Assembly: GCA_034189225.1 (NCBI GenBank)
Contig: JAXHVL010000180.1
Location: forward strand, 1 to 57,748
From: JAXHTY01 sp034189225
Lineage (GTDB): Bacteria; Desulfobacterota; Desulfobacteria; Desulfobacterales; Desulfosudaceae
Reading direction: 5' to 3'
DNA length: 57,748 bases
Shown: in pieces, positions 8,605 through 16,625 of the stretch
How the letters are laid out: each line of letters opens with the position of its first letter
Numbering within the stretch: position 1 is the first letter of the stretch
Made by a program: the position numbers and the translations under genes
The notes under the pieces: model-generated
The model's input: only the letters and a program-made list of their open reading frames with translations
The model's database searches: none
Told to the model about the DNA's origin: nothing

Positions 8605-11600
8605 ATGGTAGAAAATCGACAAAGCCAGCTGGTTTTTCAAAACAGACAATGGCGCTACGCCTACAAAACCTCTGCCATCGGGCTGGATGGCCGGCCGGTG
8701 AATATCCTTCATGATTTTTATATTCCGGTTTTAAAGCGCAGTGTGGCCTATGACCGGGTGGCCGGGTATTTTCGGTCGTCATCGCTGGCCGCAGCCTCTC
8801 AGGGGTTTTCCGCGTTTAGCGTGGCCGGCGGGCAGATGCGGTTGATTGTGGGGGCGGACCTGGCGCCCCATGATGTGGCCGCCATTCTGGATGGGGACGA
8901 ACAGCGCTTTGCCGATCGTTTAAACGAGGAGCTGGCCGGCCCCTCCAGCTGGCCGGAAGATGTGGCCAATGGTGTGGCGCTGCTGGCTTGGATGGTGGCG
9001 CAGCGATGTCTCACGGTGCGGGTGGCCTTTCGAGTGAATGGTCAAACCGGCGGCCCCCTTTCCTTTGATGCCGTGGAAGACGGGTATGTGCATGAAAAAT
9101 GGGGGGTTTTCACCGACACCGCGGACGATCGCATTTACATGTCCGGATCGTTGAACGAGTCCCGCCAGGCATTGATCCACAATGCCGAAAACATCAGCCT
9201 GCATGCCGACTGGTGGGGAGAGAGCGACCGACAGCGGATTGACGATGCCGCTCGTTCTTTTGAGGCACTTTGGGAGAATCAAAATCCATACATAGTGGTC
9301 ATGTCCCTGCCCGAGGCCGTTGACAAGCGGCTGATCGAGATCGGGCAAAGCATTTCCCATCCAAGGGAGATCGACGGTTCTTCCGCAAAACAGCCGGATT
9401 TTCCGCCGCCTTCGGCCATGGAGCGTTTAAAGTTCGCCATCATCAAGGACGGCCCCAGGCTTCCCGGCGGCCGGTATGTGGGGCTGGAAACCGCACCGGT
9501 CAAGCCCTGGCCGCATCAGGCAGTGGTGGCCCGACGGCTGGTCGAGACCTGGCCCTATTCGTATCTATTGTGTGACGAGGTGGGGCTGGGCAAAACCATC
9601 GAGGCCGGGCTGGCCATTCGGTCGCTTTATCTATCCGGCCTGGTCCGACGGGTATTGATCGCTCCCCCTGCCAGTTTAAGCGAACAATGGCACCGGGAGA
9701 TGGCGGCCAAATGTCTGCTTGGCTTTGCCCGTGCCCGGGGCAGTGGTCAGCAGGCGCGCCACGACTATATTTTTCCCGAAGAGCGGCACTCGATGGGGAA
9801 GACCTTGTATGATCCGGATCTGGTGATCGTGTCCACCGGCCTGTTGAGCCGGCAGCAGCGGCAAGCAGACCTGGACGGGGCGGAATCGTTTGACCTGTCC
9901 CTGGTGGATGAAGCCCATTACGCTCGTCGAAAGAATCCCGGCAATGGTGCACGAAGCGCTCCGCAATACGGCCGATTGTTTGAAACCATTGCCAGGCGGC
10001 TGAATAAGAAGAGCCGGGCGTTATGGCTGGCCACGGCCACCCCCATGCAGCTGGACTGGATAGAGGTGTTTGATCTGATTTTCCTGACAAACCGGATCGC
10101 CCATTTTCAGCATGATCCCAGTCTGACCTGGGCCTATTACGAAGCATTGGGGCAATTGGTGCGCAACCAGGATATGGCGGACCATCAATGGGAGTTGCTG
10201 CGCCGGGCGATCTTTTCCCTTCAGCGCTTCGATCCGTTTCTCTGGCGGTTTTTTGAGACGGCAGTGATGGACGGGACAATCCGTATCGCAGCCAACCGTT
10301 GGGGGGAGCAGGGCGATTCGCCCACCGGCATTGATCGCCGGAACATTCAGCGGCTGGTGTTCGCGGCCGCGCCCCTGTCCCGTGTTATGATGCGGCACAC
10401 CCGCGCCCTTTTGGAAATATATAAGGAGAAAGATCAACTGGGCGAAAACCTGGCAGAACGGGAGATTTTACAGGTGCCGACGATTCGGCTGACCGGACTG
10501 GAAAAGTCCGCCGATGATGCGCTTGATGCCTATTGCCGTGAATTGGTACAAAAAATTGCCGAAAATAATCAGGGCAATCAGTGGCGGACCAGTCTGGGGT
10601 TTTATCTGAGTTTTCTACGGCTCCGGCTGGCTTCCAGCCTGTTTGCCCTTCGGGAAACCCTGAAACGGCGGAAACAGCGGGTGGCAGCAACGCTTGCGCA
10701 GGCAAACCCGGAACAAACCGACTTCAATGACCTGGACAGCCATGATCAATTGTTTGGCGACAGCGAAGATGCCGGTGACCCTATTGTCGATACGGTTTTA
10801 AAACATCGCACCGAGACCGACCTGGCCTGGGAACAGGCGCGACTGGAAGCCATGCTGGCGATGCTGACCGATTTGTCCGACATGCCCTTGAAGATGAAAG
10901 AGGTTTTAACGGCGCTGGAAAAGCAACGGCAGGGAAGCTTTAGAATAAGTCAGACCGTTATTTTTACACGGTTTTACGATACGCTTACTGATATTCGGGA
11001 TCGGCTGCGAAAGGTGGACGCGAATATGCGTGTGGGTACCTATTCCGGCCGCGGGGGGCAGTTTGTGGATCCGGCTACAGGCCGTTTGCGCAATGTCAAC
11101 CGGGATGATATCCGTCACCGGTTTTTCAGGGGTGAGATCGATGTGCTGGTTTGTACGGATGCGGCCGCTGAAGGGCTGAACCTGCAAACGGCGAACCTTG
11201 TCGTCAATTACGATTTGCCTTGGAATCCCATGAAAGTGGAGCAGCGCATCGGGCGGATTGACCGAATCGGACAGGCGCATGAACGCATATATGTATTAAA
11301 CCTCTGTTACGTGGATTCTGCGGAACAGATTGTTTATGATCGTCTGCTGAGGCGCCTGGCCCAGGCCGGCGATGTGGTGGGTACCCAACAGATCGCATTG
11401 CTGCCCGTCACCGGCAAGGAGTTTGAAGAATTGGCCACTCGCGAGCTTGATCCGGAGGTTCTTTTGGAAAGGGCCAGGGAGCGGGTTCAAGAGCAGAAAC
11501 AACGGACCCAAAGCATGGAAATCCCGCCCCGGCAATTGTATGATATTTATGTGCGGCTTAAAGACAGTCGCAAGGATACGCCGCCGGTGACATTGCCGGA

Positions 11601-12483
11601 TATTTATGACTTGCTGGCCGGTTCAGCGTATTTGGCAGCTTTGGGAGGGGCGGTTTCTGAAGATGGTCGGTACTATTATTTCCCCGGACTGGCAGATGGG
11701 CCTGGATCGGCGGCTTTGACGGTGGACCGGGTCCTGTTCGAAAAAGGGTTGGCTGAGGGCGCCGGTCCCCTTCATTTTGCCGCGTATGGCGATTCTGTTT
11801 TTGACTCATTGATGGCGGCCATGGATCGGTTTGATCTGCCGCCATGCGCGGTACGGTTGGTGGTGCCGGTGCCGGATATACTGGCCCATGTGGTTGCCTA
11901 TGCCGTTGCCTGTGTGAACGAGGCCGGTGATACGGAAGTACGGTTGGTTCGATCCTATTCACAGCTTGCCGGTGCCACCCTGGATGAAGGCAGGCATCTG
12001 ACGGCGGAAGATGCAAAGGTGGCGGAAAATGAGTTGAAAAGCCTCATGCGGCAAGAATTTGACCCGACCCGCCGTGTCGACCATTTTATTCGGGACAACC
12101 AAAAAGCCGGTAAATCTCAGAAACTGCTGAACCTTTTGGTCGCCGACAGTCTTTTCCCTCCGACCGGAAGGGCCGAGTACGAGAATTTCTACCAGGTCGT
12201 CAATCAAATTGACCAAGAGGTCATTGGTCAGCGAGCGCAGCTGATGGTGCCGAAGCTTCCCAGGGAAAAGCTTGCCAACATAAAGGACGATCTGATTGTG
12301 GATATTCAAGTCCCCCAAGCCGGTGATACGGCATCCCCGACACTCCCTGTTTTTATAATAGCGTCGGCGGTCAACGAAGCCTGCCGCCTGGCAGACAGCC
12401 TGCATGAAAAAAGAGCAGACATCACCATTGCCAAGGTCAAACAGCGGATCAATCGCGAACTGCAACAAATGGATATCCTGTAA
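8605..12483 (+). CDS. PLD-like/SNF2-type DEAH helicase of the defence island
   Basis: A roughly 1290-residue protein; an in-frame TTG at 8539, abutting the NYN stop, would give 1314 residues. I prefer the ATG at 8605, with GGGGA upstream, but this is uncertain. The N-terminal part carries a phospholipase-D-like half (YDRVAGYFRSSSL, then HEKWGVFTD and SGSLNES). The superfamily-2 helicase core follows: Walker A DEVGLGKTIEAGLA (about residue 325 onward), DEAH in VDEAHYARR (about 435), and motif VI QRIGRIDRIGQ (about 880). This layout matches helicases with an N-terminal PLDc domain seen in helicase-methylase-ATPase and DISARM-related loci. It is the last gene of the island and probably translocates on or unwinds invading DNA. 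Confidence 0.86.
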   Translation: MVENRQSQLVFQNRQWRYAYKTSAIGLDGRPVNILHDFYIPVLKRSVAYDRVAGYFRSSSLAAASQGFSAFSVAGGQMRLIVGADLAPHDVAAILDGDEQRFADRLNEELAGPSSWPEDVANGVALLAWMVAQRCLTVRVAFRVNGQTGGPLSFDAVEDGYVHEKWGVFTDTADDRIYMSGSLNESRQALIHNAENISLHADWWGESDRQRIDDAARSFEALWENQNPYIVVMSLPEAVDKRLIEIGQSISHPREIDGSSAKQPDFPPPSAMERLKFAIIKDGPRLPGGRYVGLETAPVKPWPHQAVVARRLVETWPYSYLLCDEVGLGKTIEAGLAIRSLYLSGLVRRVLIAPPASLSEQWHREMAAKCLLGFARARGSGQQARHDYIFPEERHSMGKTLYDPDLVIVSTGLLSRQQRQADLDGAESFDLSLVDEAHYARRKNPGNGARSAPQYGRLFETIARRLNKKSRALWLATATPMQLDWIEVFDLIFLTNRIAHFQHDPSLTWAYYEALGQLVRNQDMADHQWELLRRAIFSLQRFDPFLWRFFETAVMDGTIRIAANRWGEQGDSPTGIDRRNIQRLVFAAAPLSRVMMRHTRALLEIYKEKDQLGENLAEREILQVPTIRLTGLEKSADDALDAYCRELVQKIAENNQGNQWRTSLGFYLSFLRLRLASSLFALRETLKRRKQRVAATLAQANPEQTDFNDLDSHDQLFGDSEDAGDPIVDTVLKHRTETDLAWEQARLEAMLAMLTDLSDMPLKMKEVLTALEKQRQGSFRISQTVIFTRFYDTLTDIRDRLRKVDANMRVGTYSGRGGQFVDPATGRLRNVNRDDIRHRFFRGEIDVLVCTDAAAEGLNLQTANLVVNYDLPWNPMKVEQRIGRIDRIGQAHERIYVLNLCYVDSAEQIVYDRLLRRLAQAGDVVGTQQIALLPVTGKEFEELATRELDPEVLLERARERVQEQKQRTQSMEIPPRQLYDIYVRLKDSRKDTPPVTLPDIYDLLAGSAYLAALGGAVSEDGRYYYFPGLADGPGSAALTVDRVLFEKGLAEGAGPLHFAAYGDSVFDSLMAAMDRFDLPPCAVRLVVPVPDILAHVVAYAVACVNEAGDTEVRLVRSYSQLAGATLDEGRHLTAEDAKVAENELKSLMRQEFDPTRRVDHFIRDNQKAGKSQKLLNLLVADSLFPPTGRAEYENFYQVVNQIDQEVIGQRAQLMVPKLPREKLANIKDDLIVDIQVPQAGDTASPTLPVFIIASAVNEACRLADSLHEKRADITIAKVKQRINRELQQMDIL

Positions 12484-12520
12484 TCACAAATAGCGATAAA
12501 AAACCAAGTCTCGCGTACGT

Positions 12521-12573
12521 TCCTTTCTGCAAAAACGTCGCGCGTGGCGCTGGAAGCTTTTTACGAAGCCGTC
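12521..12573 (+). repeat. Dispersed ~50-bp intergenic repeat, copy 1
   Basis: Begins CCTTTCTGCAAAAA and ends GCTTTTTACGAAGCCGTC. The same ends, with a variable GC-rich middle of about 20 bases, recur in inverted orientation at 21294-21344 and in direct orientation at 56032-56082. It lies in the gap between two convergent genes. Confidence 0.7.
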
Positions 12574-12595
12574 CTGTTTCAGCAAACGAAGAGAA

Positions 12596-12627
12596 ACCGG
12601 CACTCCGGACAGGGCCGGGGTGCCGGT
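12596..12627. terminator. Bidirectional hairpin between convergent helicase and thiolase genes
   Basis: ACCGGCAC-CCGG pairs with CCGG-GTGCCGGT around a short loop, with one mismatch bulge on each side. It lies in the 153-bp gap between convergent genes. There is no long T-run, so it may be a stem that stalls polymerase from both sides rather than a textbook intrinsic terminator. Confidence 0.5.
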
Positions 12628-12636
12628 GCTATGCCA

Positions 12637-13848
12637 TTATGGGTTATATTTTCCGATGATCCCGATGGAGCAGATGTTCTGGAACGGGAATCCACCGAGA
12701 TTGTGCGTGAGCCCGTATTTCGGGTTCTCGATCTGGCGGTCGCCGGCCCGGCCCTTGAGCTGAAGGTACATTTCGTAGAGCATGCGAAGGCCGGATGCAC
12801 CGATGGGGTGGCCGAAGCACTTGAGGCCGCCGTCCACCTGGCAGGGCACCTCGCCGTCCCGGTCGTAGACCCCATCCAGGGCGTCGCGCCAAGCCTGGCC
12901 CCGTTCGGAAATGTGCAGGTCCTCGTAAGTCACCAGCTCGGTGATGGAGAAGCAGTCATGCACCTCCATCATGCTGATTTCCTCGCGCGGATTGGTGATG
13001 CCGGCCTCTTCGTAGGCCACCTTGCTGCACTTGGAAGTGGTCATGAAATGGTCCACGTCCCAGGCGTTGTAACCGATCTCTTCCCCGCTGCTCAACGCCA
13101 CCTGGAGCGCCTTTACAGACACCAGGTCATGGTCCTTGCCCATTTTTTTGGCGATTTCCGGCGTGGTGACGATGGCGCAGGCAGACCCGTCGCTGACCCC
13201 GCAGCAGTCAAACAAGCCAAGGGGGTGGGCGATGATGGGTGAAGCGATCACCTGGTCTTCGGTGACTTCCTTTCGCAGGTGCGCCTTGGGGTTCAGCACG
13301 CCGTTGGCATGGCTTTTAACCGATACATGGGCGATGGCCCGCTTAAGGTCCTGGTCGGAAATGTTGTGTTTGGCGGCATAGGCGCCGGCAAGCTGAGCGA
13401 AACAACCGGGTGCCGATATGTTGGGCCACCACTGCCACAGCAGGGTTCCTGCATTGGAGCCGGGGTTGGGCAGACCGCCATAGCCGGTATCCTTGAGTTT
13501 TTCCACTCCCTGCGCCAGGCAGATGTCATAAGCGCCCGACGCTACGGCATAGCAGGCGCCGCGGAAGGCTTCGGTACCCGTTGCACAGAAGTTTTCAACA
13601 CGTGTCACCGGGATCATGGGCAGCCGGAGGGTGACAGACAGGGGCATGCCGGTTTTGCCCAGGTTGACCTCGTCCAGGCAGGTGCCGAACCAGGCGGCTT
13701 GAATATCCTTTTTTTCCAGTCCGGAATCGGCGAGACATTCCTCGAACGCCTCCACGATGAGTTCTTCACCGCCTGCATCCCAGCGTTCTCCGAACTTGGT
13801 ACATCCCATACCGATAATTGCTACTTTGTCTTTGATGCCTGTAGCCAT
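12637..13848 (-). CDS. SCP-x-type thiolase / acyl-CoA acetyltransferase
   Basis: A 403-residue thiolase-superfamily protein of the lipid-transfer (SCP-x) type. The nucleophilic Cys lies in ENFCATGTEA (C88). A second conserved block is EVHDCFSITEL, and the C-terminal catalytic His is in GHPIGASG (H347). It should cleave or form a 3-oxoacyl-CoA bond with CoA in the cytoplasm. A good Shine-Dalgarno AGGAGGTG precedes the ATG by five bases, 11 bases after the upstream gene. It is the last gene of a minus-strand operon whose other products carry dehydratase, dehydrogenase and HMG-CoA-synthase-like domains, so together they could run a beta-oxidation-type cycle. The neighbouring DUF35 zinc-ribbon domain is the usual physical partner of such thiolases. 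Confidence 0.88.
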   Translation of the reverse strand: MATGIKDKVAIIGMGCTKFGERWDAGGEELIVEAFEECLADSGLEKKDIQAAWFGTCLDEVNLGKTGMPLSVTLRLPMIPVTRVENFCATGTEAFRGACYAVASGAYDICLAQGVEKLKDTGYGGLPNPGSNAGTLLWQWWPNISAPGCFAQLAGAYAAKHNISDQDLKRAIAHVSVKSHANGVLNPKAHLRKEVTEDQVIASPIIAHPLGLFDCCGVSDGSACAIVTTPEIAKKMGKDHDLVSVKALQVALSSGEEIGYNAWDVDHFMTTSKCSKVAYEEAGITNPREEISMMEVHDCFSITELVTYEDLHISERGQAWRDALDGVYDRDGEVPCQVDGGLKCFGHPIGASGLRMLYEMYLQLKGRAGDRQIENPKYGLTHNLGGFPFQNICSIGIIGKYNP

Positions 13849-13859
13849 TTGACACCTCC

Positions 13860-16604
13860 TTATTGTAAGGTAAACAGCTTCTCAATGAGCTGGGATTTCA
13901 TTACATCGCCTTCGATGACAAGATCGCCGGATGAAAAGGCCTTCATGGGGTTAAGCTTGCCAGTGACGAGCTTGATGAAGTTATCATCGGTCATCTTGAT
14001 TGTGCAGGTGGCCTTGTCCGCCTTGCCAGTTTCCACTTTACAGGTCTGATCCTTGACCGTTACCACCCAGTGGCCACCGTTGGGGCCGGACAGGCTGTAC
14101 TGGAAAACCACGTCCACACCCGCCGCCGCATCCGGTTTGAAGGCGTCCGGCATCATGTCGAAAATCGCCTGCGGCGTCAGTTGACCGCCCTGGTCGCCTC
14201 CGGTGTCGCCGCCTGCACCCTTACCTCCATCATCCCCGCCTCCGGTGAGCAGATCCATGGTGGCCGCATTCAGGTCGGCCAGTTCTCTGCCGCCTTCCAG
14301 GTCGTTGATAGCATCCCAGTTTTTGTGAATGTCCTCGGGGCCTGGCAGTTCGTCCTTTGTGCCGATCTGGACGGGTTTGCCCGTGAGAATGGCGGCCCTG
14401 CTGTAATAGCCCATACCGGCATTATAGATGTTGCCGCTCTTGTCACAGGCGTCGCTGCACAGCCATGCCACCATGGGAACGATATATTCCGGCTTCATCT
14501 TCTCAAAGATGTCCGGGGGCATGATGTCCTCGGTGAGCCGGGAGGCGGCCAGTGGCGCGATGGTGTTGACCTTGATGTCGTATTTCGCACCTTCGATTTT
14601 CAGGGTGTTCATGAAGCCCACCAGTCCCAGCTTGGCGGCGGAGTAATTGGCCTGGCCGAAATTGCCGTAAAGGCCTGCCGCCGAGGTGGTCATGATGATC
14701 CGGCCGTAGCCGTTTTCCTTCATGTGTTTAAAAGCCGGACGGGTCACGTTGTAGGCGCCCTTGAGGTGAACGGCCACCACCGCATCCCAGTTTTCCGGCT
14801 CCATCTTCACAAAGCTCTTGTCTCGCAGGATGCCGGCGTTGTTGACCACGATGTCCACCCGGCCGAAAGCGTCGATGGCCGACTGGACGATCTTTTCCCC
14901 GCCTTCGGGAGTGGCCACGTTGTCGAAGTTGGCAACGGCCTTGCCGCCCATGTCCTTGATCTCTTTAACCACGGTTTCGGCCGGGGACTTGGAGCCTTTG
15001 CCGGAGCCGTCCCGGGAACCGCCGAGGTCGTTGACCACGATTTTGGCGCCGCGCCGCGCCAGCTCCAGGGCATATGCCTTGCCCAGGCCGCCTCCCGCGC
15101 CGGTGATGATCGCCACCCGGCCGTCAAACCGGATCTTGTTCATTTCCTCCTGGGCGCCGGGAACGGGCTTGGCCTTCCAGAAATAGGATGAAAATCCGCG
15201 TTCGGGGTCTTTTACCCGGCGACGGAAGACCATCTGAACGGGAAGGCCGACCTTGACTTCTTCCAGGGTGCAGTCCGTAAAATCCGCCATAAACCGGCCG
15301 CCGTTTTCGAATTCCACCATGCCGTAAATGTTGGGCGGATCAACGCTGACCGAGAGCATGTCGCCGGTAAAGGACTTGACCTTCGCCGGCTTATCGGCGA
15401 ACTCGTAGTCTTCCTGGCTGTGCATGGCGCCGCAGTCCGGATTTACGCACACCTCGGTTTTCGGAAATTGCGGCGTGCCGCATTCCTTGCACTTACCGCC
15501 CATCAGTCCCAGCAGCATGTGTCGCTTGCGGTAGAGAGTCGTCATGGCCGTCTGGAGCGGGGCCTCGGCCCGTATGCCCATGTCCGGCTCGATGATCTGC
15601 CGGAATACCAGGAACTTGGCGTAATTGTCGATGGTCAGCTTGTTTTCCAGGGCACCGGATACACCGCTTCGGTCGGGCAGCTTGCTGATATTTTTGGTGA
15701 CCTGGAAACACAGGGCGTCGCACCCCTGGCCGAATCCCGCCACTACGATGATGTCATTGGGTTTTGCCTTTTCAAGGGCGCCTGCCAGCATGAGAAGGGG
15801 ATGGGCCGCGCCGGTGTCGCCGCAGACCTCGTGCATGGCGTCGGTGATGACTTCCGGATTGATGCCGCTGAGCTTGGCGATTTTTTTCCGGTCTTTTTTG
15901 AAAAAGCAGGGAAAGACGAAGTGATCCACTTGCTCTCCGGATATCCCGGTTTTGGCTAGCAGTCCTGAAACGGCCTCGGGGATAATCTTGCCGAATCCCT
16001 CGTCCCGTACCCAGCGCTCTTCCCAGAAATAGTCGAAGCGACGGTCCGAGCCTTTATAATGATCCACAAAATCCTTTGCTACGGAATAGGAACCCTTGAA
16101 CTCGGCAATAACATCCTTGCTGCCCACGGAGATACTGGCCGCGCCGTCGCCGTACCACATTTCGTAAAAATAGGCGGGCTTGGTCTCCCGGGCATCCGTG
16201 GCGGTGACGAGGATATTGTCTTTTTCTTTGCTTTTCACCGATTCGATGGCGCTGATCAGTGCGGATGTACCGGATCGGAGGCATGCGGTATAATCCGCCG
16301 TTGCGATGTGTTCGCTCAGATTCAGGGCCGTGGACACGATGCTGGCATTCTGCCGGTCCTTGAAGGGCAGGCTGGTGGACGCGAGATACAGGGCGTTCAC
16401 CCCGGTTTTGTCAAAGCCGGTGAGGCAGTCCCGGGCCGCGCCCACCGCCATGGTAATGGAATCTTCATCCCAGTTGCACATGGAGCGTTCTCCCTGGGCC
16501 ACCATCATCACGGCGGGTGCGAACCAGCCCATGGTCTGGAAAATGGCCATCCGGTTCAACCGATAGCGCGGAATAAAAGCGCCGTAAGAAGTGATACCAA
16601 TCAT
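13860..16604 (-). CDS. HMG-CoA-synthase-like/DUF35/SDR/SCP2 fusion protein
   Basis: A 914-residue four-part fusion. Residues about 1-355 form an HMG-CoA-synthase/ketosynthase-III-like fold with the nucleophile in ACLRSGTSAL (C108). Residues about 370-480 are a DUF35 rubredoxin-like zinc ribbon plus OB fold (C372, C375, C386, C391). Residues about 493-790 are a short-chain dehydrogenase with TGAGGGLG, NNAG and YSAAK. Residues about 805-914 are an SCP2 sterol-carrier domain. A Gly/Asp-rich linker precedes SCP2. The position where archaeal HMG-CoA synthases have the catalytic His (VFH) reads VFP (P232), so the condensation chemistry may differ. It lies 11 bases before the thiolase gene. Archaeal thiolase, HMG-CoA synthase and DUF35 proteins form one complex; here part of that set is fused and linked to a reductase. 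Confidence 0.87.
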   Translation of the reverse strand: MIGITSYGAFIPRYRLNRMAIFQTMGWFAPAVMMVAQGERSMCNWDEDSITMAVGAARDCLTGFDKTGVNALYLASTSLPFKDRQNASIVSTALNLSEHIATADYTACLRSGTSALISAIESVKSKEKDNILVTATDARETKPAYFYEMWYGDGAASISVGSKDVIAEFKGSYSVAKDFVDHYKGSDRRFDYFWEERWVRDEGFGKIIPEAVSGLLAKTGISGEQVDHFVFPCFFKKDRKKIAKLSGINPEVITDAMHEVCGDTGAAHPLLMLAGALEKAKPNDIIVVAGFGQGCDALCFQVTKNISKLPDRSGVSGALENKLTIDNYAKFLVFRQIIEPDMGIRAEAPLQTAMTTLYRKRHMLLGLMGGKCKECGTPQFPKTEVCVNPDCGAMHSQEDYEFADKPAKVKSFTGDMLSVSVDPPNIYGMVEFENGGRFMADFTDCTLEEVKVGLPVQMVFRRRVKDPERGFSSYFWKAKPVPGAQEEMNKIRFDGRVAIITGAGGGLGKAYALELARRGAKIVVNDLGGSRDGSGKGSKSPAETVVKEIKDMGGKAVANFDNVATPEGGEKIVQSAIDAFGRVDIVVNNAGILRDKSFVKMEPENWDAVVAVHLKGAYNVTRPAFKHMKENGYGRIIMTTSAAGLYGNFGQANYSAAKLGLVGFMNTLKIEGAKYDIKVNTIAPLAASRLTEDIMPPDIFEKMKPEYIVPMVAWLCSDACDKSGNIYNAGMGYYSRAAILTGKPVQIGTKDELPGPEDIHKNWDAINDLEGGRELADLNAATMDLLTGGGDDGGKGAGGDTGGDQGGQLTPQAIFDMMPDAFKPDAAAGVDVVFQYSLSGPNGGHWVVTVKDQTCKVETGKADKATCTIKMTDDNFIKLVTGKLNPMKAFSSGDLVIEGDVMKSQLIEKLFTLQ

Positions 16605-16625
16605 TATATATCTCCTTGCATGGGG

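Noticed and set aside
14070..15191. Plus-strand open frame of 373 codons opposite the HMG-CoA-synthase-like/SDR gene
   Set aside because: The minus frame has clear DUF35 and SDR motifs; the antisense translation has none.
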